From assembly GCF_001039355.2 (NCBI RefSeq), contig NW_019774881.1:129462-193461 (forward strand): a stretch of DNA of 64,000 nucleotides, given 5' to 3'. Position 1 is the first letter of the stretch. Every line of letters starts with the position of its first letter. The notes below the pieces were generated by a model. It was not told where the DNA came from. It ran no database searches and saw only the letters and a program-made list of their open reading frames with translations. Below, piece after piece: positions 43,801 to 55,372 of this stretch. A program made the position numbers and the translations under genes. This stretch comes from Lingula anatina (taxonomy: Eukaryota > Brachiopoda > Lingulata > Lingulida > Lingulidae).

Positions 43801-46800
43801 AGCATAAACCCGCAGGGGTGACTGAGACTTCAGCTGCTGTGAGGCCACTCCCATTGTTGTAGTATTGCGTTGTAGCTTCTATCCCAGATCCTATTGTTGT
43901 TAACCCTATTTCAGCACTGTATCTCAAAGAAAACCCGGAACGTTGGATACTGCTGTCAGAGACGAATTCCACCTCAATACTGTCCGTGTCGCAGGTGTAC
44001 GTTGTGTTGGCTGCTTCAGTGCCGCAAATACGTCCAAGAGATCGGACACCAGATGTAATTTTGACGTAGTCCCCATTACACTTCCATGCACTCTCCAGGC
44101 TGAATTCACCGAAGTGTAGGTGGTATCTAATTGCTCCTGAAAAGATATGTTGTCATAAAACCTAAGCATGACTCCACTCCTTGATGTTTGGCAATTTTTC
44201 ATTAACCCCGCCAAGAAGGTCATGTTTTCACCTCCGTTTGTCTGTCTTTCTGTCCTTCAGCCTAAATGTAACTCGAAACATTATGAAAAAGATTTTGATA
44301 AAATTGGAAGGATAGATCACAAATGGGATAACCTAAAAGTGATTATATATTGGTGGTGATCCATGATCCAGATCACCATCTGGACCCAAGATTTCTGAAA
44401 TATTCTTCATGATTCCGAAAACTGGCCAATGACTTTAACATTGGACTTGATTTTAAGGGTACACTCCATGAGATTTACCAGCCAAAATGGATTTTAACTG
44501 GGATGATAAGCAATCTTCTGATACGCACTAATCATTTATCTGTCCCCCTCTGCACTTGGACTCGACCTTTGATATTATTTATAAAGGTTTATTTAAGTTT
44601 AAAATGACTGGCCAGTCATTAAAACAGAGCTCATTTTCCCACGAGATCAGATGAAAATATTAACATCAGGTACGCTCCAGAAAAAAATATTTAGGGGGTT
44701 AAATTTTTTTAAGGTATACATGTATGTAAAGTCATATATGAAGCTGTGGATGGCGAAAATAAGCATCTTGGGGATTTACCAAACTATTGAGTATAACGGA
44801 GGCTCATTGCAGTTGTATTATCTTTATTCTTCCTTAAATACAAGTCATGATTCTCCATTAGATTAACAGTGAAAACGTTGACGTCTATACCCTCTACTGT
44901 AATCCTGCAATAAACAAATAAAAGTACTTAGACTGCATTCGTTATCATTTTACCTTTCGTTGCGTTATGATCTAAGTATACCCGTTAACTTGTGTTACAG
45001 GTTCTCTAATGAGGGCTTTCGCTTACACACTTAAGTTATAAGACCTACTTCTAGTTTGCCCATTATTGTTTTACTTTTGCAATTCAAACTATTAGCCTTT
45101 AACTATCGTTGTATAATAAAAAAAGAGAGAGTAATTTACCTTGACATTAAAAAAATATCTGTTAAACGTGAAAGGCTCTTATTCATGAAACCACATGGTT
45201 TCGGACATCTTACAAAAAAAATAGTACCGGAAGAACAAAAATGACTGCGTTATAACAATGTTAAAATGTATATGTATTTAACTGCAAAAGGTAACATATG
45301 AAAACCAAAAAAACAACAATAATTTAACGAAACACAATCACAAAGTGTAAAAAGATAAGTAAAATAAGTTATCTGTGCGCAGGACTTATTTCCCGCGTAG
45401 TAAAACAAACGCAAACAAAAAATGCATACTTCCGTTGCAATCTTGTGAAAACATCTATCACAATCACTACACTAACATTACTGGCTGCAGTAACAATTGA
45501 GCGTACCTATAACTACCACAACTTATCAGTGCAGGGCCCATGGTTTGGATCTGCGCTTTTTGAGTGCTTTTCTAATTATTTAGTTCTAGTTTAATTCGCG
45601 ATTAATAGCCGCCAAAGGTAAATTACTTTAAGGCATGTTATCCGCGTTTGAAAAGGTCATATTTTATATTTCTACATATCCTGCAGAGCTACTTATCATT
45701 CTTATTCAGACTAGTGAAACCCGGAAATAAAAGTACCTGATGTCGATATTTCTTAGAAACACTTAAAACGGAACTATTTATTAAGAAATATTATGAAAAA
45801 CTAAATCCATATGTAGGGCAGAGAGCTGTGATTCAAAAGTTGAAGAATTTTTTAGACGAAAATTCGATTTACCGGGATATCCCGGAGAGGATACTTATAA
45901 TAAATAAATTTTCTATTCAGCAGCATAAATTGCCATGAAGCGGATAATAAGTAATTCCTGTATTATTCGTAAACATCTAATTAATAATAAAACAATAAAT
46001 AATCTATTAAACAATATTAGAGCCAGCAATTACATGTGCGTTTATCAATTTGATAAATCGACGCACTTCTATATCTTTATTTCAGGAAGCTGAAGAGTCT
46101 CGACACGTTAAAGGTAGCCAGATATTCAAACGAGCAGCGATAATATCCAGGATAAAAGCTTGTGAGAGTGATAAAAGTCATCAGCTTTGTTTATCAAAAC
46201 GTGTCCATTAAAGGTAGTTTGTTAAAGATTTTTAATAATAATAATCTGCCTATATGGCGTGGTGCCCATGTCTATGAAACTAGTTTTTAATGTTTTTTAC
46301 CCCCCCCCCCCCTCCTTCCCCATTGTCAAAAGGGGGGAGTCACTTCCAGGTACCTAAATGTTCATAAAATAATTCAAGTCATTTACAGCAAATCCTACTT
46401 GTACTTCAGAGATTACATAAGCATGAGGGACCTCTGCGCTGTGCATTACATTACATTGTGCCAGTGACGTCCATGCGCCCGTTTCTTTGTTAACCGTTAT
46501 CAGAAAATTTTTAAATCATTTTAGAGCCCAGAAAGCGATGCCCCCTCCCCCCCCCCTCAAAAAAAAAAAACTTACCTGGTGTCCGTATACTGTACACGCA
46601 TCGTATATTCATAGGATAGTTGAGCGGGTGTCTTGGGGATCGGATCATCCCTGTGGCATTATTGAATATGGTCTGTCCGCATATGTCTCTCTCTGGCCTC
46701 ACGGCTGTTGATAACGTCGGAGTCAGCGTTGTCATAAAATCCGTGAACGACAATGTAGATAATACTGGAAATTTTGCCTTGTACTTAATCTTGAACCCCT

Positions 46801-47667
46801 TTTCCACTACAGAACTGTCGCTGTGAAATGTAATAACTAATGTATTTCCAGGGAATGACATTGTTGTGTGAGGTTTGATATTGTCATTGTTACAGTAATT
46901 GGCTCCACGTATATTCACAAAGTCAAAGACACATTGTTCATGAACTTCCAGCTCAAAATCCAATATGGTAATTTCTATCCCTTTGGCCCCTTGAAAATAA
47001 AATGTATTACAGTATATAACAGTATATATTACATCAGTGTATATCAATGTTGTTGAAAGGGATTTTGGTTTTAAGGTCATCAGATATGATTATTCCACAA
47101 GAACCTGAAAACCTGAAATTATACATGTTATGTTTGTACTTTCGTGTTCAGAGCTTTATAATACTTTGAAAATGAAATGTAAAGAAAACAATCAAAGCAC
47201 CTTATACATGTACTGTACCTGTAACTGATATACTATAATTGCAGTTTTGATTGTTTGGATACCTCCCGTTTTCATACCCTGGAGAAGTAATGGTTCCCGT
47301 TGGGAGGGTGAAGAGGGTTCTGCCGCACCCATCCCCGCTTATAGGTAAAAGACAGCAGGTAATCCAACAAACTATAAAAACACACAATTCTTTAGATGGA
47401 GTGGAACAATTATAACTGATTATTACACTTCATTAAGAATTACGGAGAGCTAATAATAAAATTGATTTTCAACAATTTGGCATTTGCATATTAAGGCAAC
47501 TAGCTGTGTTGAAAAAAAATCTTAAAATTAAATTGGAAAGCGTCGACATACATGTATGATGTAAGTGATAAAGATATCTTACTGATGAAATGGAACTTGA
47601 TTCGCAGGCGCCTAATTTTACTTGGTGACATCCACTTACCTACGGCGTACAGGCCTTTCAGTGCCAT
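40879..47667 (-). CDS. four-CUB, mucin-stalk, single-pass membrane protein (7 exons, 960 aa)
   Basis: Exons 5' to 3': 47640-47667, 47219-47371, 46576-46989, 43711-44136, 43084-43440, 41527-42853, 40879-41056; 2883 bases with consistent phases. The signal peptide (MALKGLYAV plus VCWITCCLLPISG) spans two exons. Four CUB domains follow, each beginning with a CG/LC-type first strand (CGRTLF, CGQTIF, CSESSF, CGQTRF) and each cut by a phase-1 intron at the same place, the mark of tandem domain duplication. A 320-residue Ser/Thr/Pro stalk (about 545-865) includes five copies of a 12-residue unit (LTTSIKPTTSTK) and ought to be heavily O-glycosylated. A transmembrane helix (about 874-898; MLILFIAVGVVILIQMVII) precedes a 60-residue tail without a recognised signalling motif. 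CUB domains bind proteins or carbohydrate at the cell surface; ligand unknown. The gene is convergent with the U-box receptor, which also has a CUB domain. The most 5' exon (28 coding bases) is inferred from phase and signal-peptide quality. Confidence 0.87.
41812..42000. repeat. 36-bp tandem repeat within coding sequence (mucin stalk)
   Basis: About five nearly identical 36-base units (…ttgatactagtggtcaat…) encode the 12-residue Thr/Ser/Lys repeat of the CUB protein on the - strand. The near-identity implies recent expansion and likely length polymorphism. Confidence 0.9.
44210..44430. repeat. interspersed repeat (ggtcatgttttcacc ... ggtggtgatcc)
   Basis: The segment reads ggtcatgttttcacctcc, gtctgtcttt, then gattttgataaaattggaag, gatagatcacaaatggg and ttggtggtgatcc. 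From memory this string of words matches a dispersed repeat seen in many fish and aquatic invertebrate genomes; I cannot search for it here. It is intronic (CUB gene, 44137-46575). Confidence 0.5.
46302..46313. repeat. poly-C tract
   Basis: A run of C residues followed by cctcc and, slightly downstream, a ggggggag run; low-complexity intronic sequence. Confidence 0.8.
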
Positions 47668-49529
47668 CTCGTCTTTTCTTGACTTCTTTTCTTGTTACCA
47701 TGAAAGTTATTTTCTTTTGAAGAAGGAGAAAAGCGTAAACCTGTTATCCCTGTACGTGAGAGTATTCTTTCTTCAGAGCAAATTCGTAGTTTAATTAGTT
47801 ACTCTAAATATCATAGAAATATGCAATTCAAGTGTGCATCAGGGCAACTATGGATTATAAGTGTTTGCACTTTGCAGATATCAGGCTTATTAATTAACAC
47901 ATTGGCGGATGAAAGTCATTTTACGCATGGTTATCATATGCAAAATTTGACACGTTTCCAGATATCATTTCGTTATTTTTATTTTGTCGGGCAAGAATAA
48001 ATGACGTATATTGAAGCCGTTTGTTTCTTAATTCGAGCTCGCCCACTCTTTTTATTGTTCCATGATCCACCAAATTAAACTTCAATCATATAATTTATAT
48101 ATCCATTTATTTATTGATTGATTTTATTCCGTGAATCACTCCAAAGATATGATCCGTTTATTTTGATATTTTTCTGATAATGATTCTTCTTCTAAATCAA
48201 TTTATTTTCTGTGAACTGTTATCTTTGACTTCATTTTTTGTAATACTTTGATTGTTACCGCCCCCCCTGCCCCCCCTCCTCCCCAAACTTCCCTCCATAT
48301 TACACTGCAACCTTGGTGGTCAAAAATCCCAATAAGCATATCTGAACTCGTGAACATTCGGGGAGCACAGTAGCCCCTATCTTATCATAAATTGTTGTAT
48401 GCTACTTCATATATTAGAGTATTTGTAGTCAGGTCCATAAGTCCGAATGACCTCATAGATAACGTTTTAATTAACTCTTACCTTTCAGGTGATATCATTT
48501 CTATATAAATACGTCCCGATAAGGTCCACCGTTATGACAATATAGATAAAATTATGAGTGATGCCACTATATTTGCGTCTTGGGTGTTTATCACGTGTTA
48601 AATACAAACATTTCGTGAGCTAAATAAAAACCACATTCAAGACAGAAAATCACATCCACCTTGTTTCTTTGATTAGAGTTGTATACTTGCGTTTGATGCA
48701 AAAATTGTTACGAAAGATCGCGTGATATAAACTTACTGTATGAAGACGGGTATCCGTGACATGCCAACTTTTATTTTGAATACAGTGGAACATTCAGAGA
48801 TAAATATCGCTCAAATTCTGGAAATAACGTTATGAAATTCAACAACCAAATGACACTAAACCAGGTGACCAGTCCACATGACACTTAATTAGGTGACCAG
48901 TTCAAATGACACTTAATCAGGTGACCAGTCCATATAACAATTATTGTGGTGACCAGTCCATCTGACGCTAAACCAGGTGACCAGTCCACATGACACTAAA
49001 TGAGGTGACCAGTGCATCTACATGTAGGTCGTCACTAAGGGCAAGGTCTCAGGATGAGTCAATTAGTCGTTGAGTTTTACTACATAAGTTCTAGAATTAG
49101 TCTGAACTTTATTTATGATGATAATTTTACTGGATGACTCAAAACATTCACGCCCATGGGTACATTATTTTAAATAACTGTAACTTGACACACTTAAGTC
49201 CATTTCCAAAAAGATTTAGACACACGTAATGAGGATCAAGAACACATCCATTTTGGATTAATGGAAAATTATCTTCAACTCTTCAAGTCCTTTCATTTGA
49301 TTAGTCTAAACGTCGTATACTACTGGCCAATGGCAGCAATATTCAGACAACCATATATAACCCTATGTATTTTCTATTGTTCTAAGCACACCATAGTGAT
49401 TTTTCAGTGGATATGGAATCAATATATTCTCTTGGGAAGAGAATCAAAATAGTAAATGGCCAAACGTTTTGAACGACACTTATTACCACATTCCATGCTT
49501 GGTTTGATATATAAAAGCTGTCGATTTTA
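47668..49529. other. intergenic region left of the viral element
   Basis: Promoter flank of the CUB gene followed by AT-rich sequence and a 28-bp tandem repeat (48865-49015). No host exon and no viral motif was recognised up to the N at 49530. Confidence 0.5.
48865..49015. repeat. 28-bp tandem repeat, about 6 units
   Basis: The word ggtgaccag starts at 48865, 48893, 48921, 48949, 48976 and 49004, with a consensus unit ggtgaccagtccacatgaca plus about 8 bases. A minisatellite about 0.5 kb from the breakpoint of the viral element. Confidence 0.9.
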
Positions 49530-49530
49530 N
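49530..49530. other. single ambiguous base (N) at host/virus junction
   Basis: This N is the only ambiguous base I noticed. To its right lies intact polymerase coding sequence (- strand). To its left no polymerase sequence continues, and the frame stops within about 16 codons. The coincidence suggests an assembly join or gap filled by one N rather than a natural gene end. Confidence 0.8.
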
Positions 49531-52419
49531 CTTGGCTATCCCTTCATATTGATCAAGACCTACAAAATTGTCTGTGATAACATGGGGGTGATGGACGGGG
49601 TACGAACACATTTTGTTGGTCCACGGATACAAACTTGTTATATCTATGTACCGAATTTTCTGGGCACCCTCTGCCGTGCAATACAAACGCGCCGCATTTG
49701 TTCTTCCGCCATAAAACGCTTCCCTGGGATTTAATGGGTCTACAATGTCCAGGGAATCTACGAAAGTTTTCATTTCTGAATTTTCTTTTAGATTTCTCTC
49801 AAACTCGCATTCCCATATCTCTTCGTACTGTAACCCTCGAGATTCTATATAGTGTCTAGCATTCATTGTTTTTTCAAACAAATTACCCATGGTCATGTTA
49901 CGCACACTGTTCATGTTCCAGGGATCGTAACAATCGCGACAACCGTGCCAGTAACAGCCGTGAAACTGAAAGACTTTATTTAGGGTGGGGCAAAAACCAT
50001 CCACCCTATAATTGCCGAATTTTCTTTCACCGCCATTCCGTGCGTGTTCTAAATGAATGTCACGGCTATGAGCAATGTATGCTAACCATCTTATGGCTTT
50101 TGCAGAGGTAGTGTGTCTAGGATTGTACCCACCCTTTGGCATAATGCCGATTGTTTTGTGAGGGAGAAACAGGGTGCGATACACAACATTACAAGCACTT
50201 GCAATGGTTATTGCTGATCGAAACACTTCTATTTGCTGACCCTTTTCGCCCGTGATCTCTAAAAACAGTTGTCTGAATTTCAAGCAAGATCTGCGTAGAA
50301 TGTCGACGTCCATTCTGCAATACTTAACAATTTCAGACTGAAAATCAAAGACATAATTCTGTTTTACGAGATCGTCGTACCACTTAAAGAAGTCGGACCG
50401 TGCATTATCGGTCATGGACTCCACCCCGTAATAGTTTGAAGGGGGTAAAGCACCGATGTAATTTTGATTGTCAGGCGTGTTAAACAAGTGTGGAAAGTAA
50501 CCTTTGCTTAACCCTTTGTCCAATGCAAAAGCCGACGGTAATTTGCTCAAAGCCATGGGAAGGAAATTGTAACTGTCAATGATTTTAATGTCTCCAATTT
50601 CGATAGAAATGCATTTAGCACCTCTAAGTATAACTTTTGGCAGTAGACCCTGATTCTTTAAATATTGTAAAATGTAATACGAATCGTAACCGCTAGCATA
50701 ATGGGCAAGAGCAATACAACCGCAGGAAATATTCTCAAGTTCGTCTTCGACAGGGTCTTCGTCATCGATATAATTTTCGCCTTGCAAAGCGTGTAGACGT
50801 TCTTTTTCTTTTCTTGTGACGATACGTTTTTGTTTGCGCCTGTTTACAATTTCTTGCCCTTGTCCTTCAAATAGCCAAAAACAAAATTCGTCTCGCGCGT
50901 TTGCCCCACTAAAAATCCTTTCATTTTTGCCACACACGATACATTCGCTTGTGGGCGTGACCTCTTTATCGATGCAATGCCTACACACCTTGTGTGCGAC
51001 CACTAAATTAGCCTTATGATCGCCATTCTCTTTTTGCATTGCTTCGAAATCAAAGAAAACGTAGGGCATGTCTTTTTCTACTTTTCTCTTTTTCTTTTTA
51101 GAGGTGCTAGATTCACCTTGTGCAGGACCACTTTTACTTTGCAAGGGTTGCATGTAGCACAAGTGTCCTTGTTTAACACGTGCTTTGCACGTAGTGCAGT
51201 TATACGTGAAGCAAATGTGATCTTTTTCTTTCGTTTTAACCACAAATTTGCTGCACTTCTTGCAAGTAAAAAAAGTGTTGCAGGTTGACTTCCCATTCTC
51301 CACATGTTTATGATATTCAAAACATGCGCGGGAGAGAAAAGCCCTGTTGCAGTCTTCACACCGCGTCCAATTTTCAAAAACACACTCGGTGCCCTTTCTG
51401 CAGTACCTGCATTTGTTTGCACAAAGATGATCGGTTACCATATTGTACCCTACGTTACAAGAGGCGCAATAATACGAACGCGACATGAAACCTTTGACAG
51501 AAGTGATCACGTCGTAGTGTCCGTTATGATGAAAAAGGTTAAGCTGTTGTAGTCGCGTGGGGCCTTTGTGTATAATAGAATTAAAATGATCGCCAGAAAA
51601 AACGATAATTTGAAAGTCACGCAAATGATCTTGGAATTTTTTAATTTCCTCCAATCCGCATGGACCTTCAGGTACACCGGCTGCCGCGTGAAGAGCCATT
51701 GCTCTTTCTAATTGAATCGTGCAACGAGGGTCGGCGATCTCTTTGTAATTTGGCAAGTGATCAGCCCTCGCTATAGCAACGACTAATGCCCTAGCTAGGC
51801 AGAGTTCATCGCTATTACGAATAGTTACGACAGATTTCTTATTTTTCAGGAAAGATTGCACCCCCATAGAACCTCTACGTCTGTGACCGAGGCCTGGCTG
51901 TGGCATAGCTACGTGACATATAGTTAATATCACTTTGCTGTCTAACCTGAAATCTTCGTGACTTTGCAACACACGCATCAGTATAGACAAAAATAGGTCT
52001 GCGGATAATTCTGACACGCGAACAAAGGGTATGGACACAGGGTGTTCTAAAGTGTCACTCTGAAGGACTACTCTGATTAAATCGTAACCCTGAAATCCAG
52101 TTGTTATTTCTGAGAAAATACTGTCAAAAACAGCACGTACTAATGGCACTGCAAAAGTAACGGGCACCCTATCTAGGCGATTGAACCCTAAACGATAGTC
52201 ACGGCAAGTGGTGCGGAATTTTTGAACGTAACGTTCGCCTATGCTATTCAACACATAGTAATCTCGAGGGTTAAAGTGTTCCCTCTCTATTGCATCGACG
52301 CGTGACAAAAAATCAGCGTCGTACTCGTCCTCCCTTCCCCATAAATGGGCTAAAGAATTGTTTCCCTCGTCTTCCTGTCCATCACCCCCTTGTAAATAGG
52401 AATCGTTTCTTTCAGTCAT
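49531..52419 (-). pseudogene. polB: protein-primed family B DNA polymerase, truncated after motif A
   Basis: About 963 residues are present, from the ATG at 52419 (an upstream in-frame TTG is less likely) to the N. The N-terminal half has the Polinton-type extension: NSDELCLARALVVAIA near residue 210, then several CxxC zinc-finger pairs (residues about 300-420). The exonuclease motifs follow: Exo I FDFEA (about 456), Exo II AHYASGYDSYYIL, Exo III YCRMDVD. Palm motif A is DITSLYP (about 928). Motif B (Kx3NSxYG type) and motif C (DTD type), which complete the polymerase active site, are absent because the reading stops at the N. The encoded enzyme would copy the viral genome from a protein primer; as it stands it cannot be catalytic. 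It could be an assembly artefact rather than a natural truncation. Confidence 0.93.
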
Positions 52420-52548
52420 CGTCAACGCAATGAAATATGAAACCGACCCTACTAACTTGTAAAAATTCTACTACTGCAATCTCAACTAAAGCAACGAGTA
52501 ATCAATGAAAAGATTGCACAGACAAATTGAGTTTTTCGTGCGCGCTCA

Positions 52549-52866
52549 CTAGAAATGTCCACAAAAACAATCTTCTCTAATGTCTGCTAAATTATCTAAT
52601 ACGAGATCCAATAAAAGCACCCCGTGATCGGCTATTAGCTCTTTTTTTTCTTCTTTCGGAAGATAGGAAAATGTCCTTTCAATGTAGCGAACAACTTTAT
52701 CTAAAAGGTAATGGTCTCGGAGTTGACTAGCTATGTTGATAAGGTCTGATAAATTGTAATTTTCAATTATATGTGTCTGATTTACAATGGCTTTTGATGC
52801 TAACAAACTTAGAGATCTGGGGTTATTACGACGTCTTAACCAAACTGTAGAATAGTTATCTCCCAT
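52549..52866 (-). CDS. small viral protein, unknown
   Basis: 105 residues, starting at an ATG (52866), upstream of the polymerase on the same strand. No signal peptide or transmembrane helix. The composition is helical (ENYNLSDLINIASQLRDHYL) with many charged residues and a C-terminal CFC. I do not recognise a family. Its position 130 bases before the polymerase suggests an early gene transcribed together with it. Confidence 0.6.
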   Translation of the reverse strand: MGDNYSTVWLRRRNNPRSLSLLASKAIVNQTHIIENYNLSDLINIASQLRDHYLLDKVVRYIERTFSYLPKEEKKELIADHGVLLLDLVLDNLADIREDCFCGHF

Positions 52867-53098
52867 AACTAGAACTACTGACGTACAAAAATATGCAACA
52901 TAATACTGAAGTTAAAGGCAAGTCGCATTAGGGGGGTATCGTAAACGAAATATCTCTGCAACGTTCCCACTGGAAATTAAGAAATTAAAAATGAAAATAA
53001 GTTCTAACCCACTTAATGAATCTAATAAAAAATTTATAAAACGAAAAGTGAAAATGATAGTAATAACATTACGAATGATTATTTACCTTATCGTAGAA

Positions 53099-53229
53099 TC
53101 TTGAGCAGCCACTGAATTCTTGATCAAAGTCGCAGCAGAGCCTTCATATGCTTTCTCTATCTTATTGCAGTCTTGAGCAGCCACTGAAGTCTTGATCAAA
53201 GTCGCAGCAGAGCCTTCATATGTTCTCTC
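53099..53229. repeat. two direct copies of a 59-bp unit
   Basis: Copy 1 at 53099-53158 and copy 2 at 53171-53229 share tcttgagcagccactga, tcttgatcaaagtcgc and agcagagccttcatatg with hardly any change. It lies in the non-coding central region upstream of the leftward polymerase unit; it may be regulatory. Confidence 0.85.
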
Positions 53230-53359
53230 TCTCTCTCGCTGATTTCAAATTTGTTAAAATGTCGAAGGAATGGTCAAATTTATAGAGAACGTATCCTTTA
53301 TAAATTTGAAATGACCAATTGCAGTTCACTTTCCATGATCGTCGGCCAATTAAAAAAGT

Positions 53360-53800
53360 TGTTTATTTCTATCGACCAATAAAATTTAAAAATCGTAGAT
53401 GTAAATTTCAAAATTGTGTTTATTAGCTACGTATATGTGTTTATATGGTCGCTATGATCATCAGTTTAAAAACGTTATATTTTTGTCGACCAATGAAATT
53501 TAAAGACCGTTGACGCATATTTCAAAATCGTGTTTATTAGTTACGTATATGTTTTATTTGGTTACTATGATTATCATTTTAAAATTTATTTATTTCTAAC
53601 GATCAACGAAATTACATAAATCGTAGGCGTGGATTTTAAAATTTGTTAATTAATTACGTATATGTGTTTATATCAACCTCGACGCATCAGTTTAAAAATT
53701 ATTTATTTTCATCGATCACCGAAATTTTAAAATTCGTAGGCAAGGATTTTATAACTTGTTTATTGAGCTTGGTCTTCAGTAGTCAAATTCCATTTAAATT
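53360..53800. repeat. four degenerate 113-bp tandem repeats in the viral non-coding region
   Basis: The landmark cga(c/t)ca recurs at 53373, 53487, 53600 and 53713 (steps of 114, 113 and 113), each followed by aaattt..cgta/g and ttagttacgtatatgtgttt. The region is very AT-rich and lies between divergent transcription units: polymerase unit leftward, membrane-protein gene rightward. It could be a promoter/enhancer array or a replication element. Confidence 0.75.
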
Positions 53801-54243
53801 CCCTCTATAGACATCGTGCAGCATAATTGCAGGGTAATTCAAAATCCATCGTTAGTAATATAATCATTTTATTTGCTCGAGACACATTATAAGGTGGATA
53901 CGCACCATGTGTTATGTAAGCAAGGGGTAAGGGTGAAATATTTGAACATGTGTTGATAATACACTAGGCTTTCAAACGCTCTAATGCAAATAGCCGTTAA
54001 CGCCTTTGGACAAACTGTACTTTCAAAAGAGTAATAAACCGGGCGCATCAAAGGCAAAATCAGTCGCAGATGTCAATCCTATCCACGGTCCTAATGAGTT
54101 TCCCGTCACACTGACAGTGCAGTGCAAAGATAATCCTCCTAACTATCAACAAAAGTCATGGTTGTAAATTTTATAACAGTTTCCCTATTTTACAAGATAC
54201 AATCCTCATTTTCACTCTAGCTTTCATCGTAATCACATGCAAA

Positions 54244-55219
54244 ATGTTTCCCCTGTTTGTACTGCTCACACTTTTCAGCACTGCGTTTGCTGACTGTATG
54301 ACAGAAATTCCTGATTATATCGTCAGATGTACAGGAGAGATCGAAAACGGCCAGACATATTATGGTAAGCAAAACTATTATGTACTTAGTAACAAACGTA
54401 CTGTGATTTTGTCTTAATTTCTGAATATGCAAGCAGAGATGAAATTGGCACGTAAAAGGGACCTCATGCACGATTTTTGTTTTAATTTAGGGGCCAGAGT
54501 CATTGTTTTAGACGAAGTGATTGACAAGGATATCGTAGTTGACAATATTTTTCCTGACGGAGAACTATTAATTATACTCAATGGGCCCTGCCAACTAAAC
54601 CAAAATACAGGCATGGAAATATTGTGCAACAACAGAGTGACGTCAATGCCCTTGACAACAGAACCCCTAGACCTGACTACCGCCCTTGAACACCGCCCTG
54701 CTGCCCAAACCACTACACAATTTCAAACCTACGTACCGATGACGACTGCGGATGATAATGATGAAGGAATTATCTGTACGTGCGAATGGAAGGCATCGGA
54801 CTTCATTTCACTTAGCTTTAGTTTTTTAATATTTATCTTAATTGTTTTCATTATATTTTACTTTGTAAAAATGTTTCGACGTTTACAATTACGCGTAGAA
54901 CCGAATTCGGCAAATAGTGCGAGTAATTTTAGTAATAGTAGTTATTTAGCACCAATAGAATTACAAGAAAGAATATATGATTCTGTAGCCTCTTTAGATA
55001 ATTGAGCGTTCATTTAATCCATTCAGCTTATTTTCTAAATGCTTTTATTTCTTTCTTACAGCTGGCTTGGCATCTGCAGTGGCTAGTTTAGCTAGTTTCA
55101 CAATCATATACTTAGTACTTAGACTCATAAAATATATTAAGCTTAGATTAGTAGATAGAATAGTAGAGAATCCAGATCGTGCAACACCCATCAGGACCAC
55201 ACTGGAGACGGAGATATAA
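54244..55219 (+). CDS. viral type I membrane protein, spliced; possible alternative transmembrane exon
   Basis: Exon 1 (54244-54364) starts MFPLFVLLTLFSTAFA, a strong signal peptide. It ends at a GTAAGC donor; a 69-base intron leads to the acceptor at 54433. Exon 2 (54434-55005) keeps the frame for about 190 more codons: an ectodomain with a few cysteines and a Thr/Pro-rich stalk (TTEPLDLTTALEH), then a transmembrane helix (SLSFSFLIFILIVFIIFYF) and a 45-residue tail; total 230 residues. A second donor (GTACGT at 54776), just before the helix, matches in phase an acceptor at 55061. The exon 55062-55219 there codes for another hydrophobic helix (ASLASFTIIYLVLRLI) and a basic tail. So two membrane-anchor isoforms are possible. 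Polyadenylation signal AATAAA at 55319. No similarity to a known glycoprotein was recognised; function unknown. Confidence 0.65.
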
Positions 55220-55318
55220 TATGTTTACGATTTCATATTAAATAGCCTACGTAGTCTTTTAGTTTTGTATTTCATAGTTTTAGTATGTACATACTTAATA
55301 TATAAATCCTCTTCTGTA

Positions 55319-55324
55319 AATAAA
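55319..55324 (+). terminator. polyadenylation signal AATAAA
   Basis: About 100 bases after the stop of the alternative 3' exon of the viral membrane-protein gene. Confidence 0.6.
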
Positions 55325-55372
55325 ACATTTGTATCAGCAATCATTTGTCTTACCTGTTATTCTTGATATTTC

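Larger units (their letters stand above)
52867..54243. promoter_or_regulatory. divergent non-coding region between viral left unit and membrane-protein gene
   Basis: 1.38 kb without a credible gene, holding the two repeat arrays listed separately. Genes on its left run leftward and the gene on its right runs rightward, so promoters for both are expected here. No definite core element can be named. Confidence 0.5.

Noticed and set aside
43924-44223. 99-codon frame on the - strand
   Set aside because: The CUB strand pattern and phase-consistent splicing lie in the neighbouring frame (exon 43711-44136).
51078-51422. 114-codon - strand frame inside the polymerase gene
   Set aside because: Alternate-frame shadow of the polymerase zinc-finger region.
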